37,893 nucleotides of DNA from an uncultured Collinsella sp. (GCA_937943045.1 CALEBN010000015.1:1-37893); one strand, 5' to 3'. Numbered from the stretch's first letter, positions 23,169 through 31,749 are shown. Program-made: numbers and translations. Notes: generated by a model not told the origin, from the letters alone.

Positions 23169-23894
23169 TTGGCTTTGTCTGAACGACTCACGCGCGCCCA
23201 GGAGATTCTGGGCCATGAGTTCAATAACAAGGTGCTGCTGCGCGCGGCGCTCACGCATCCCTCGGCCGTCGAGGGTCTGCCGGTCTCTGCCAGCTATGAG
23301 CGCCTTGAATTTTTGGGCGATTCCATTTTGGGCGCCGTGGTGGCCCGTTCGCTCTTTGAGTCCTATCCCGAGTTTGACGAGGGCAAGCTCACACGCCTGA
23401 AAGTGTCCCTTGTCTCGGGCGCCACGCTGTCCGAGGTGTCGCACGAGCTGGGTATCGACGACATCATCATCTTTGGCGCCTCCGAGACCGGTACCGGCGC
23501 GCGCGGTCTGCACTCGGCGCTTGAGAACGTTTACGAGTCGCTCGTGGGCGCGTTGTATCTGGATGCCGGTTGGGATGCGGCGGCGGAGTTCATCCACCGT
23601 ACGCTTAAGCCGCACCTGGCCACCGAGCGTGCCGAGCACCCCGCGAACCCCAAGTCGTTCTTGCAGGAGTGCGTGCAGGCAGACGGCCACGAGCCTCCCG
23701 CGTATAAGCTGGTCGGCTCCGAGGGCCCCGCACATGCGCCCACCTTTACCGCTGTGGTGCTCATCGACGGTATTCGCCAGGGCCGCGGCACCGGTTCCTC
23801 CAAGAAGGAGGCCGAGGGGGCCGCTGCACTCGAGGCGCTCGACCGCATGGGCTACACCACCAACGGCGTGATTCTTAACAAGAAGCCTGTTTAA
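23169..23894 (+). CDS. rnc: Ribonuclease III
   Basis: 241 residues. It cuts double-stranded RNA, notably in rRNA precursors. The signature YERLEFLGDSILGAVVA holds the metal-binding acidic residues, and a second acidic cluster is in ALENVYESLVGALYLD. The C-terminal dsRNA-binding domain runs from NPKSFLQECVQ to SSKKEAEGAAALEAL. The start is TTG at 23169, with AAGGAGG spanning the end of acpP; no ATG or GTG fits better. It lies in the conserved acpP-rnc-smc order. Confidence 0.95.
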   Translation: MALSERLTRAQEILGHEFNNKVLLRAALTHPSAVEGLPVSASYERLEFLGDSILGAVVARSLFESYPEFDEGKLTRLKVSLVSGATLSEVSHELGIDDIIIFGASETGTGARGLHSALENVYESLVGALYLDAGWDAAAEFIHRTLKPHLATERAEHPANPKSFLQECVQADGHEPPAYKLVGSEGPAHAPTFTAVVLIDGIRQGRGTGSSKKEAEGAAALEALDRMGYTTNGVILNKKPV

Positions 23895-23904
23895 GCGAGG
23901 AACC

Positions 23905-26900
23905 GTGTATCTCAAGTCCCTCACGCTCAAAGGGTTCAAGTCGTTTGCCGACCGCGCCCATATGTCATTTGAGCCGGGCCTGACCGTCATCGTCGGTCCC
24001 AACGGCTCGGGAAAATCGAACATCTCCGACTCGATTCTGTGGGTCCTGGGCGAGCAGAGTGCCAAGCAGCTGCGCGGCCAGGCCATGGAGGACGTCATCT
24101 TCTCGGGCTCGTCGGCGCGCAAGCCGGTGGGTGTCGCCGAGGTCACGCTGGTGCTCGATAACTCGGACCATATGCTGCCCGTCGACTTTGACGAGGTCGC
24201 CATCACCCGTCGTATGTACCGCTCGGGCGAAAGCGAGTACCTCATTAACTCGAGCCCGTGCCGCCTGATGGACATTCAGGACATCCTGCACGATTCGGGC
24301 CTGGGCAAGGATACGCATTCCATCATCAGCCAGGGCAAGCTCGACGCCATTTTGCAGAGCCGCCCCGAGGAGCGCCGCGCTCTTATCGAGGAGGCTGCCG
24401 GCATCTCCAAGCACAAGCGCCGCAAGGAGCGTGCGCTCAAGAAGATCAAATCGATGGACGAGCACCTGACCCGTGCCCGCGACATCAATAAGGAGATCGC
24501 CCGTCAGCTGCGGCCACTGGAGCGTCAGGTCGATCGCGCACGCAAGTACAAAGAGCTGTCCTCGCGCGCGAACGAGCTTACGCAGATGCTGGCCGTCGAT
24601 GAGCTTCGTTCGCTGCAGTCGCAGTGGAACGACCTGGAGAGCCGCTCCAAGGAGGGCGCTGCCGAGCTTGAGCTTGCGCAATACCGCTTGGGCGAAAAGG
24701 AGCGTGAGCTCGAGAAGCTCCAGGTCATGCTCGAGGAAAAGGGCCTGTTTGTGGGCGATCTGGGCGAGCAGCGCCGCCATATGCAAGACGTGGTCGGCCG
24801 CATCAACTCCGATATGCGCCTGCTCGAGGAAAAGGGCCACAACATGGTGTCGCGCCTGTCCGACATGCGCGGCCAGATCTCGAGCTCCGAACATCAGCGC
24901 CGTCGCGTGGTCGAGGAGCTCGAGGATGCACGTGCCCAGCTTGAGGAAGTGACCGGTGCGTACATGCAGGCCCAGGACGACGTTGACGCCGCCGGACCTG
25001 CCGCCGCCCAGCTCCACGAGCGTCGCGTTGCGCTCGACAATCAGATTTCGCAGCTCACGCGCGAGCAGCGCGATGTCCAGCGTGTGGCCGATAACGCCGC
25101 GCTCGAGCTCGCCAAGGTGAAGGACTCGCTGAGCAATGCCGAGGTCGAGGACAACATGTACGCCTCGCGCCTGGAGCAGATCGACGAACAGCTCGAGGAG
25201 GTCACGGCATCGCTTGATAGCCGCCGCAACCGTGGTGAGGAACTTGACGGTGCGCTCGATCAGGCCCGCCAGGCCCAGATTGATGCTCGCGAGGCCACCG
25301 AGGTCGCCCGTGCGGCGTTGAAGGACCTGCGTAATCGTGAGAGTGAGGCGCGCAACAAACTTTCCGAGGTGCGCTCGGAGCTTGCCAGCCAAAAGAAGCT
25401 CGATGCCCGCATGGCCGACAGCTCGCCGCTGGTGAGCCGTCTGATGGGCGCGATGGGCGATGATGTCTCGGGTCGTCTGGGCGACGTGCTCGAGGCTCCT
25501 CGTGAGCTCGAGGGCCTGGTCGAGCAGCTGCTTGCTGGCGATATCGATGCCTTGCTGTTTGATGACGCCGCTACGCTTGAGCGCGCCGGTCGTGCGGCTC
25601 TGGACCAAAAGAAGGCCTCGGGCGAGGCGCTGCTGGTGGGTCGCGGCGTGAGCGGCTCTGCTGCTGCCAAGGGCGCTGCCGGTTCTCGTCTGGTCGACCG
25701 TCTGTCCGTGCGTTCCGGGTATGGCCCGGTTGTCGAGGCCCTGCTCGGCGGCTATTACGTGGTCGATGACTTGGCTGCCGCGCTGGCGGCACCAGTCGTT
25801 GACGGTGTGACCTATGTGACGCCCGATGGCGCCCGCGTGAGCTGTGGCGGCCTGGTGCGCGTGGGACTCGATGCCGGCGAGGCTTCGGGTGCCCTGGAGC
25901 GCAAGCGTCGCATTCGCGAGCTGGAGGGCCTTGAGCCCGATTTGGCTGCCGTGTTTGAGCATGTGTCGGATCAGGTCGTCGAGGCTAATGCGGCCGTCGA
26001 GGAGGCGCGTGCCGCCGAGGGCGATGCCGCCGGCGAGATCGCCCGTCTTGAGGGCGAGCGCCGCTCGCTGCTCTCCGAGATCGGCCGCCTGGAGCAAAGC
26101 GCCAACAACGCCGAGGTCGAGCGCGTGCGCATCTCCAAGCGCCGCGAGCAGGCCGCCGAGGCCGTTCGCGCTGCGCGCCCGCGCGTTGACGAGCTCACCC
26201 GTTCGCGTGACGAGGCCCGCGCGCAGGCAAGCGACCTGGGTCTCCAGATTGCCGAAGCCAACGACGAGCTCGATCGCGTGCGTCGTGACGATTCCGAGGC
26301 AGCCGGCAAGCTCGCCGATGCCAAGGTCCGCCTGGCTCAGACGAGCGAGCGTCTGCGTTCGCTGAAGGGCCGTGTGCCCGACCTGGAGCATCGCCTGGAG
26401 GGCATCGACCGTCGTATCCGCGGAACACGCCAGGCTTCGCGCTCGCTCGAGTTGCTGCGCCTGCGCGTCGACCCCATGCACGAGCGCTATTCGGCCCTGC
26501 TGGAGCGCGCGTCGGATTGGGCCGCGCGTCTGCGTGACCAGGCTTCGCTCGAGGAGGCGGACTCGGCCTCGCTTAAGAAGACCATCGAAGACGCCAAGGC
26601 CGAGGTTGCTCGTGCCAAGGAGCGGGTTGATGCCGCCACGGCGACGCAAAACGAGTTCAAGGTCGCACGCGGCAAGCTCGAGGTCCAGGTAGGGGCGGCC
26701 ATCAAGGCCATTACCGCCGATTGCACCACGGTGCTCGAGGAAGCGCTCATGCTTCCTGCGCCTACCGACCGCGACGCCGCCGAGCGCGAGCTCAACCAGC
26801 TCGTGCGCCAGATCAACAACCTGGGCCCTGTGAACCAGGTTGCCATGGAGGAGTACGAGCAGCTCAAGCGCCGCGCCGATTACATCGAGGAGCAGCTGGC

Positions 26901-27441
26901 CGATCTTGAGAGCGCACGCAAGGCGCTCACCAAGATCACGGTGGCCATCGACCGCAAGATGCGTAAAGCCTTCCTGGTGACCTTTGAGAAGGTCGATGCG
27001 AACTTCCGCGAGATCTTCGCCATGCTGTTCCCGGGTGGCCAGGCACATCTGGAGATGACCGATCCCGAGCATCCGGCCGAGACAGGCATCGAGGTCGTGG
27101 CGCAGCCGCGCGGCAAGCGCATCACCAAGATGATGCTCATGTCGGGCGGCGAGAAGAGCCTGACGGCGCTCGCTCTGCTCTTTGCCGTGTATCGCACGCG
27201 CACGGTGCCGTTCTATGTGCTGGATGAGGTCGAGGCGGCGCTCGACGACGCTAACCTGTCCAAGCTCATCGGCGCACTCGACGTGCTGCGTTCCGATACG
27301 CAGCTCTTGGTTATCTCGCATCAGCGCCGTACTATGGAGGACGCTGACGTCCTCTACGGCGTCTCGATGCAAGCCGACGGCGTCAGTCGCGTCGTCTCGC
27401 AAAAACTCGATCGCGAAACCGGAAAGGTCGTGAATGCATAA
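23905..27441 (+). CDS. smc: Chromosome partition protein SMC
   Basis: 1178 residues, full length. It works with ScpA and ScpB (not in the window) to compact and align chromosomes. The N-terminal ATPase half has KGFKSFADRA and Walker A GPNGSGKS at 31-38. Two long coiled coils flank a hinge near 505-650 (LVSRLMGAMGDDVSGRLGDVL ... SCGGLVRVG). The C-terminal half has the ABC signature LMSGGEKSLTALALLFAVY and Walker B FYVLDEVEAALDD. The start is GTG with GCGAGGAA upstream. The stop overlaps the ftsY start (TAATG), suggesting coupling. Confidence 0.98.
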   Translation: MYLKSLTLKGFKSFADRAHMSFEPGLTVIVGPNGSGKSNISDSILWVLGEQSAKQLRGQAMEDVIFSGSSARKPVGVAEVTLVLDNSDHMLPVDFDEVAITRRMYRSGESEYLINSSPCRLMDIQDILHDSGLGKDTHSIISQGKLDAILQSRPEERRALIEEAAGISKHKRRKERALKKIKSMDEHLTRARDINKEIARQLRPLERQVDRARKYKELSSRANELTQMLAVDELRSLQSQWNDLESRSKEGAAELELAQYRLGEKERELEKLQVMLEEKGLFVGDLGEQRRHMQDVVGRINSDMRLLEEKGHNMVSRLSDMRGQISSSEHQRRRVVEELEDARAQLEEVTGAYMQAQDDVDAAGPAAAQLHERRVALDNQISQLTREQRDVQRVADNAALELAKVKDSLSNAEVEDNMYASRLEQIDEQLEEVTASLDSRRNRGEELDGALDQARQAQIDAREATEVARAALKDLRNRESEARNKLSEVRSELASQKKLDARMADSSPLVSRLMGAMGDDVSGRLGDVLEAPRELEGLVEQLLAGDIDALLFDDAATLERAGRAALDQKKASGEALLVGRGVSGSAAAKGAAGSRLVDRLSVRSGYGPVVEALLGGYYVVDDLAAALAAPVVDGVTYVTPDGARVSCGGLVRVGLDAGEASGALERKRRIRELEGLEPDLAAVFEHVSDQVVEANAAVEEARAAEGDAAGEIARLEGERRSLLSEIGRLEQSANNAEVERVRISKRREQAAEAVRAARPRVDELTRSRDEARAQASDLGLQIAEANDELDRVRRDDSEAAGKLADAKVRLAQTSERLRSLKGRVPDLEHRLEGIDRRIRGTRQASRSLELLRLRVDPMHERYSALLERASDWAARLRDQASLEEADSASLKKTIEDAKAEVARAKERVDAATATQNEFKVARGKLEVQVGAAIKAITADCTTVLEEALMLPAPTDRDAAERELNQLVRQINNLGPVNQVAMEEYEQLKRRADYIEEQLADLESARKALTKITVAIDRKMRKAFLVTFEKVDANFREIFAMLFPGGQAHLEMTDPEHPAETGIEVVAQPRGKRITKMMLMSGGEKSLTALALLFAVYRTRTVPFYVLDEVEAALDDANLSKLIGALDVLRSDTQLLVISHQRRTMEDADVLYGVSMQADGVSRVVSQKLDRETGKVVNA

Positions 27442-28358
27442 TGGGATTCTTCGATGCTCTCTCGCGCGGACTTGAGCGCAGCCGCGAGGCCCTCAACGAG
27501 GTCTTTTATTTTGGCGGCGAGGTCGACGAGGATTTTTGGGAGGACCTAGAGGACACTCTCGTCATGGGTGACATGGGTGCCGAGGTCGCGATTAAGGTGT
27601 CCGATGACCTGCGCGATGCCGCGGCCAAGAAGAACCTCAAGACCGCCCCGCAACTCCGTCGCGCCCTGGCCGAGCAGCTCGAGCAACATTTTGTGCCCGC
27701 CGAGCGAGATCCGTTCGCCGACACGCCGAGCTGCGTGCTGTTTGTGGGCATTAACGGTGCCGGCAAGACCACCACGGTCGGCAAGATCGCGAGCGCCATG
27801 GCTGCCCGCGGCAAGAATGTCGTGATTGGCTCGGCCGATACCTTCCGCGCCGCCGCCATCGAGCAACTCGATGTGTGGGGCCAGCGCGCCGGTGTCCCCG
27901 TCATCAAGCGCGACCGCGGCTCCGACCCGGCAAGCGTTTGCTACGACGTGCTGGACGAGGCCGACAAGCGCGGCAGCGACCTGGTGCTTATCGACACCGC
28001 CGGTCGTCTGCACACGAGCCCCGAGCTCATGCGCGAGCTTGCCAAGGTGGTCAATGTGACGCGTAAGCGCGCCGCCAATATGGCCGCCGGCCCCATGCCC
28101 GTCTCGGTCGTACTCGTAATCGATGCCGCGACAGGCCAAAACGGTCTGAACCAGGCGCTTGAGTTTAACGAGGCGTTGGGTCTGGACGGTATTATCATGA
28201 CAAAGCTGGACGGCACGGCTAAGGGTGGCATCGCCATGGCCGTGGCCGAGAAGCTCAAGCTCCCAATCCTGCGCATCGGCGTGGGCGAGCAGGTCGATGA
28301 CCTGCAAGAGTTCAATGCCAAAGATTTCTGCCGCGCCCTGGTGGGCGAGTCCAATTAA
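27441..28358 (+). CDS. ftsY: Signal recognition particle receptor FtsY
   Basis: 305 residues, short like other Gram-positive FtsY proteins. It receives the Ffh-ribosome complex at the membrane. The N-domain follows a short start (MGFFDALSRGLERSREAL) with no large acidic A-domain. GTPase motifs are G1 GINGAGKT at 103-110, SADTFRAAAIEQL, DTAGRLHTSPELM, TKLDGTAKGG and the closing GVGEQVDDLQEF. It overlaps smc by one base and precedes ffh by 10 bases. Confidence 0.97.
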   Translation: MGFFDALSRGLERSREALNEVFYFGGEVDEDFWEDLEDTLVMGDMGAEVAIKVSDDLRDAAAKKNLKTAPQLRRALAEQLEQHFVPAERDPFADTPSCVLFVGINGAGKTTTVGKIASAMAARGKNVVIGSADTFRAAAIEQLDVWGQRAGVPVIKRDRGSDPASVCYDVLDEADKRGSDLVLIDTAGRLHTSPELMRELAKVVNVTRKRAANMAAGPMPVSVVLVIDAATGQNGLNQALEFNEALGLDGIIMTKLDGTAKGGIAMAVAEKLKLPILRIGVGEQVDDLQEFNAKDFCRALVGESN

Positions 28359-28368
28359 GGAGTGACTA

Positions 28369-29844
28369 GTGTTTGATTCTCTGAGCGATCGCCTCAACGA
28401 CACATTTGACCGCCTGCGCGGCAAGGGTAAATTGACCGAGGCCGATATTACCTCGGCCATGCGCGACATTCGCATGGCGCTGCTCGAGGCCGACGTCAAC
28501 TTCAAGGTCGTCAAGGAGTTCGTCGCCAAGACCAAGGAGCGCTGCATGACCGCCGAGGTCATGGAGTCGCTGTCGCCGGCGCAAAACGTCGTCAAGATTG
28601 TGCTCGACGAGCTCACCGAGATGCTCGGTTCCACCGAGAGCAAGCTCGTCTTTAGCAACCGCATTCCCAATGTCATCATGCTCGTCGGCCTGCAGGGCTC
28701 CGGTAAGACCACGGCTGCCGTAAAGCTGGCCTACCTGCTCAAGAAGCAGGGCCGCTCGCCGCTGCTCGCCGCGTGCGATGTCTACCGTCCCGCCGCTGCC
28801 GACCAGCTGGCCACGCTCGGCGGAGAGATCGGCGTGCCGGTCTTCCGCGGTGACGGCGAGCATCCGGTCGACATCGCCAAGGGCGCCATTCAGGAGGCCG
28901 TCGACCACCTGCGCGACGTGGTCATCGTCGATACCGCCGGTCGTCTGCAGATCGACGAGCAGATGATGCAGGAGGCCGTGGACATCAAGAAGGCCGTCAA
29001 GCCCGATCAGGTGCTGATGGTCGTCGATGCCATGACCGGTCAGGATATCGTCAACGTCGTCTCGACCTTCGCCGAGCGTACCGATTTTGACGGCGTGATC
29101 ATCTCCAAGCTCGATGGCGACGCCCGTGGCGGCGGCGCGCTTTCCGTGCGCCAGGTGACCGGTAAGCCCATTAAGTTCGTGAGCATGGGCGAGAAGCCCG
29201 ATTCGCTGGAGCCGTTCTACCCCGATCGCATGGCCAAGCGCATTTTAGGCATGGGCGACGTCGTCGGTATTATCGAGAAGGCCCAGGAGGCGGCCGACGC
29301 CGAGCAGCTCGAGGCTGCCGAGCGTATGCTGCGCGAGGGCTTTACCATGAACGACATGCTCGACCAGATGAAGGCCGTTAAGAAGATGGGCGGCATGAAG
29401 GGCATTCTGGGCATGCTCCCCGGTGGTCAGCGCGCGCTCAACCAGATGGGCGGCAACCTGGATGAGGGCATCTTCGACAAGAACGAGGCCATCATCATGT
29501 CTATGACCAAGGAGGAACGCCTTCGTCCCTCTATCATTAACGGCCAGCGTCGCGCCCGTATCGCCAAGGGCGCCGGCGTGACCCCCACCGAGGTGAATAG
29601 CCTTATGAAGCAGTGGGGCGAGATGAACAAGATGATGGGCCGCATGCGCACGATGGCCAATCAGGCGCAGGCCGGTGGCAAGAAGGGCAAAAAGGGTAAG
29701 AAGGGCAAAAAGATGCGCATGCCCAATATTCCCGGTCTGGATGCCATGGGTCTGGGCGGCATGGGCGGCCTGGGAACGGGCGGTCCTAAGTCGGATATGG
29801 ACCTGCTGCGCCAGATGGAAGCTCAGATGCGCAATAAGAAATAG
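28369..29844 (+). CDS. ffh: Signal recognition particle protein Ffh
   Basis: 491 residues. This SRP GTPase binds signal sequences and SRP RNA. NG-domain motifs are G1 GLQGSGKT at 107-114, DVYRPAAADQL, DTAGRLQIDEQMM, TKLDGDARGGGAL-type SKLDGDARGG, and GMGEKPDSLEPF. The M-domain (about 325-440) is Met-rich and has the RNA-binding RPSIINGQRRARIAKGAG. A Lys/Gly-rich basic stretch and a Gly/Met-rich tail extend it beyond the usual 450. The start is GTG with AAGGAGTGA upstream. It ends the long run; rpsP-rimM-trmD, often found next, are absent. Confidence 0.97.
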   Translation: MFDSLSDRLNDTFDRLRGKGKLTEADITSAMRDIRMALLEADVNFKVVKEFVAKTKERCMTAEVMESLSPAQNVVKIVLDELTEMLGSTESKLVFSNRIPNVIMLVGLQGSGKTTAAVKLAYLLKKQGRSPLLAACDVYRPAAADQLATLGGEIGVPVFRGDGEHPVDIAKGAIQEAVDHLRDVVIVDTAGRLQIDEQMMQEAVDIKKAVKPDQVLMVVDAMTGQDIVNVVSTFAERTDFDGVIISKLDGDARGGGALSVRQVTGKPIKFVSMGEKPDSLEPFYPDRMAKRILGMGDVVGIIEKAQEAADAEQLEAAERMLREGFTMNDMLDQMKAVKKMGGMKGILGMLPGGQRALNQMGGNLDEGIFDKNEAIIMSMTKEERLRPSIINGQRRARIAKGAGVTPTEVNSLMKQWGEMNKMMGRMRTMANQAQAGGKKGKKGKKGKKMRMPNIPGLDAMGLGGMGGLGTGGPKSDMDLLRQMEAQMRNKK

Positions 29845-29864
29845 CGACTGGTTGAGTCGTGTAT

Positions 29865-29904
29865 GGCGAAGGCCGCCTGGATGGTACTCCAGGCGGCCTT
29901 CGCC
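29865..29904. terminator. Perfect 17-bp stem-loop after ffh
   Basis: A 17-base arm (29865-29881) and its exact complement (29888-29904) enclose a 6-nt loop. The stem reads GGCGAAGGCCGCCTGGA in the left arm. Only GTTTGTT follows, so it is a weak-tailed terminator or an mRNA 3'-end stabiliser. It lies between convergent genes and could serve both. Confidence 0.75.
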
Positions 29905-29960
29905 GTTTGTTCGCAGGTTGTCACACACGTGGAAGCGTGCTTGCGCCAGGGCACGTGCCG

Positions 29961-30725
29961 CTAGTGGCAGCCGCAGCTCTCGTGCCTGTCGTGGTCGTGA
30001 TGGCCGTGGCAGCCGCAGGACTCGCCGTGCTCATGGGCGTGCTCGTGGTCGTGGCCATGGCAGTCGCAGGTGGCCTCGCCGGTCTGAGCGAGCTTGCCTG
30101 CAATGAGGGCCTCGACGCAGGCGTCGCAGCTGCCCTGGGCGCCCGCATAGACCGTGATGCCGGCCTGGGTGAGCGCGTTGATGGCCCCGCCGCCGATACC
30201 GCCGCAGATGAGCGTGTCAACGCCACCGTTGGCGAGCAGGCCCGCCAAGGCGCCGTGGCCGGTGCCACCGGTGCCCACGACCTGCTCGTTGAGCACCTTG
30301 CCATCCTGGATGTCGTAGATCTTGAACTGTTCGCTGCGGCCAAAGTGCATAAAGATGTTGCCGTTGTCGTGCGTCGTTGCCACCCTCATGGTGCCGACCT
30401 CCTTTGCTGGCCATGCGGCCGTCGTCGTGGTGATGGGGGAGTATGCGATATTGCCGCCCTCGATACTGAGCGCCCGCCCGTTGACCAGCGCGTTTGCCAC
30501 CTTGCGATGCGCGCGGCTGCAGATTGACGCCACCGTGGCGCGGGCAATGCCCATGCACTGGGCGACTTTCTCCTGATTGAGGCCTTCCAGGTCGCATAGG
30601 CGCAGGACCTCGAGTTCGTCGACCGTCATGTCGATGGCATCTCCGCTGGCAAGGCCGTCGGGGGTAAAACCGCGATATTCGGGGATGATCCCAACGCGGC
30701 GTAATTTTTCTCGTCTTCCTGCCAT
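29961..30725 (-). CDS. Fused DUF134 HTH regulator / NifX-NifB-type cofactor-binding domain / Cys-His metal tail
   Basis: 254 residues with three parts. Residues 1-95 match DUF134 (UPF0251): DMTVDELEVLRLCDLEGLNQEKVAQCMGIARATV is a helix-turn-helix, followed by ANALVNGRALSIEGG. Residues 113-213 match the dinitrogenase iron-molybdenum cofactor biosynthesis domain of NifX/NifB/NafY: MRVATTHDNGNIFMHFG, LICGGIGGGAINAL, GITVYAGAQG. The last 35 residues hold 12 His and 6 Cys, with ESCGCH twice. I infer a metal or Fe-S cofactor-responsive DNA-binding protein. No nitrogenase gene is seen. The start ATG has AGGAGAG upstream. An internal ATG (residue 113) has AAAGGAGGT ahead. Promoter and palindromes upstream suggest autoregulation. 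Confidence 0.9.
   Translation of the reverse strand: MAGRREKLRRVGIIPEYRGFTPDGLASGDAIDMTVDELEVLRLCDLEGLNQEKVAQCMGIARATVASICSRAHRKVANALVNGRALSIEGGNIAYSPITTTTAAWPAKEVGTMRVATTHDNGNIFMHFGRSEQFKIYDIQDGKVLNEQVVGTGGTGHGALAGLLANGGVDTLICGGIGGGAINALTQAGITVYAGAQGSCDACVEALIAGKLAQTGEATCDCHGHDHEHAHEHGESCGCHGHHDHDRHESCGCH
30389..30405 (-). promoter_or_regulatory. Internal Shine-Dalgarno ahead of in-frame ATG 30389
   Basis: On the minus strand AAAGGAGGT (30397-30405) is followed after seven bases by ATG (first base 30389), which is codon 113 of the fused gene. The ATG is exactly where stand-alone NifX-type proteins begin (MRVA). It could yield a separate product of about 142 residues, made of the cofactor-binding domain and metal tail (29961-30389). 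Confidence 0.7.
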
Positions 30726-30739
30726 TCACTCTCCTAATC

Positions 30740-30751
30740 TGACATATGTCA
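30740..30751. promoter_or_regulatory. Operator-like palindrome 1 (TGACATATGTCA)
   Basis: A perfect 12-bp palindrome just downstream of the minus-strand -10, covering the probable start point of the DUF134 fusion gene. It shares the core CATATGTCA with the palindrome at 30789. Confidence 0.7.
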
Positions 30752-30756
30752 ACAAT

Positions 30757-30784
30757 AGAATATCGAACGTGCGGATATGCGCAA
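30757..30784 (-). promoter_or_regulatory. Promoter of the DUF134 fusion gene
   Basis: On the minus strand: TTGCGC (30784-30779), a 16-bp spacer, then TATTCT (30762-30757). The spacing is good and each hexamer has two mismatches or fewer. It lies exactly between the two palindromes. Confidence 0.6.
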
Positions 30785-30788
30785 GGAA

Positions 30789-30808
30789 TTTCTGGCATAT
30801 GTCAGAAA
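30789..30808. promoter_or_regulatory. Operator-like palindrome 2 (core TGGCATATGTCA)
   Basis: A 20-bp palindrome with a single mismatched pair, containing CATATG at its centre. It lies just upstream of the -35 of the minus-strand promoter. It is about 45 bp upstream of the likely thyA -10, so it could affect both directions. Confidence 0.7.
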
Positions 30809-30851
30809 ATGAGGGCTTATGTTTGGGCTGTGGGGTCGCGTGCGCCTGGGC

Positions 30852-30857
30852 TACAAT
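30852..30857 (+). promoter_or_regulatory. Possible thyA -10 element
   Basis: TACAAT, 35 bp before the thyA ATG. No consensus -35 is seen at the right distance (TGTGGG at 17 bp), so this is tentative. Confidence 0.35.
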
Positions 30858-30891
30858 GAATTTCGCTTATAGGCGACTGACAGGAGGGTCA

Positions 30892-31740
30892 ATGAGCAAG
30901 GCTGATCAACAGTTTGTAACCATGTGCCGCGATATCTTGGACCATGGCACCACCACCGAGGGCCAAAAGGTCCGACCGGTGTGGGAGGACGGCACCCCTG
31001 CCTATACCATTAAAAACTTTGGCGTTACGGCTCGCTACGACCTGCGTGAGGAGTTTCCCGCGCTCACACTGCGTCGCACGGCGCTTAAGTCTGCCATGGA
31101 CGAGATCTTGTGGATCTATCAAAAGAAGTCAAATAACGTCCGCGACCTCAACAGCCATATTTGGGATGAGTGGGCCGACGAGACTGGCTCCATCGGCAAG
31201 GCCTACGGGTACCAGATTGGGCAGAAAAGCCATTATGCCGAGGGTGACTTTGACCAGATGGACCGCGTGCTGTACGACCTTAAGAACACGCCGTACAGCC
31301 GCCGCATCATGACCAACACCTACGTGTTTAGCGACCTGTCCGAGATGCACCTGTATCCGTGCGCCTACAGCGTGACCTATAACGTGACGCAGCGCCCGCA
31401 GGACGATAAGCCCACACTCAACATGATTCTCAACCAGCGCAGCCAAGACATTTTGGCCGCCAACAACTGGAATGTGTGCCAGTACGCCATTTTGCTGATG
31501 ATGGTCGCGCAGTCGGTCGATATGATTCCCGGCGAGCTGCTGCATGTGATTGCCGATGCCCACATTTACGACCGTCATGTCGATATCGTCCGTGAACTTA
31601 TCGAGCGTCCGCAGTTTGCGGCGCCTAAGGTAACGCTTAACCCCGATGTGCACGATTTCTATGCGTTTACGACCGACGACCTGATCGTCGAGGACTATGA
31701 GCACGGCCCGCAGGTCAAGAACATTCCTATTGCGGTGTAG
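30892..31740 (+). CDS. thyA: Thymidylate synthase ThyA
   Basis: 282 residues. It makes dTMP from dUMP with methylene-tetrahydrofolate. The N-terminus has a GxxT-type start region and PALTLRRTALKSAMDEILW. The catalytic Cys is residue 157 in MHLYPCAYSVTY, a variant of the common PPCH context. LNQRSQDILAANNWNVCQYA and LLHVIADAHIYDRHVD are the substrate-binding and C-terminal motifs. The ATG at 30892 has CAGGAGGGTC upstream. The open frame upstream of it has no ribosome-binding site and overlaps the divergent regulator. folA follows within 9 bases, coupling dTMP synthesis to folate recycling. Confidence 0.96.
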   Translation: MSKADQQFVTMCRDILDHGTTTEGQKVRPVWEDGTPAYTIKNFGVTARYDLREEFPALTLRRTALKSAMDEILWIYQKKSNNVRDLNSHIWDEWADETGSIGKAYGYQIGQKSHYAEGDFDQMDRVLYDLKNTPYSRRIMTNTYVFSDLSEMHLYPCAYSVTYNVTQRPQDDKPTLNMILNQRSQDILAANNWNVCQYAILLMMVAQSVDMIPGELLHVIADAHIYDRHVDIVRELIERPQFAAPKVTLNPDVHDFYAFTTDDLIVEDYEHGPQVKNIPIAV

Positions 31741-31749
31741 GTGGCGCTC

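Noticed and set aside
23965..27402. Long minus-strand open frame opposite smc
   Set aside because: Mirror of a GC-rich gene; the sense SMC has all expected motifs.
30577..30891. N-terminal extension of thyA
   Set aside because: It overlaps the divergent regulator and its palindromes; ATG 30892 has a strong ribosome-binding site and matches the family start.
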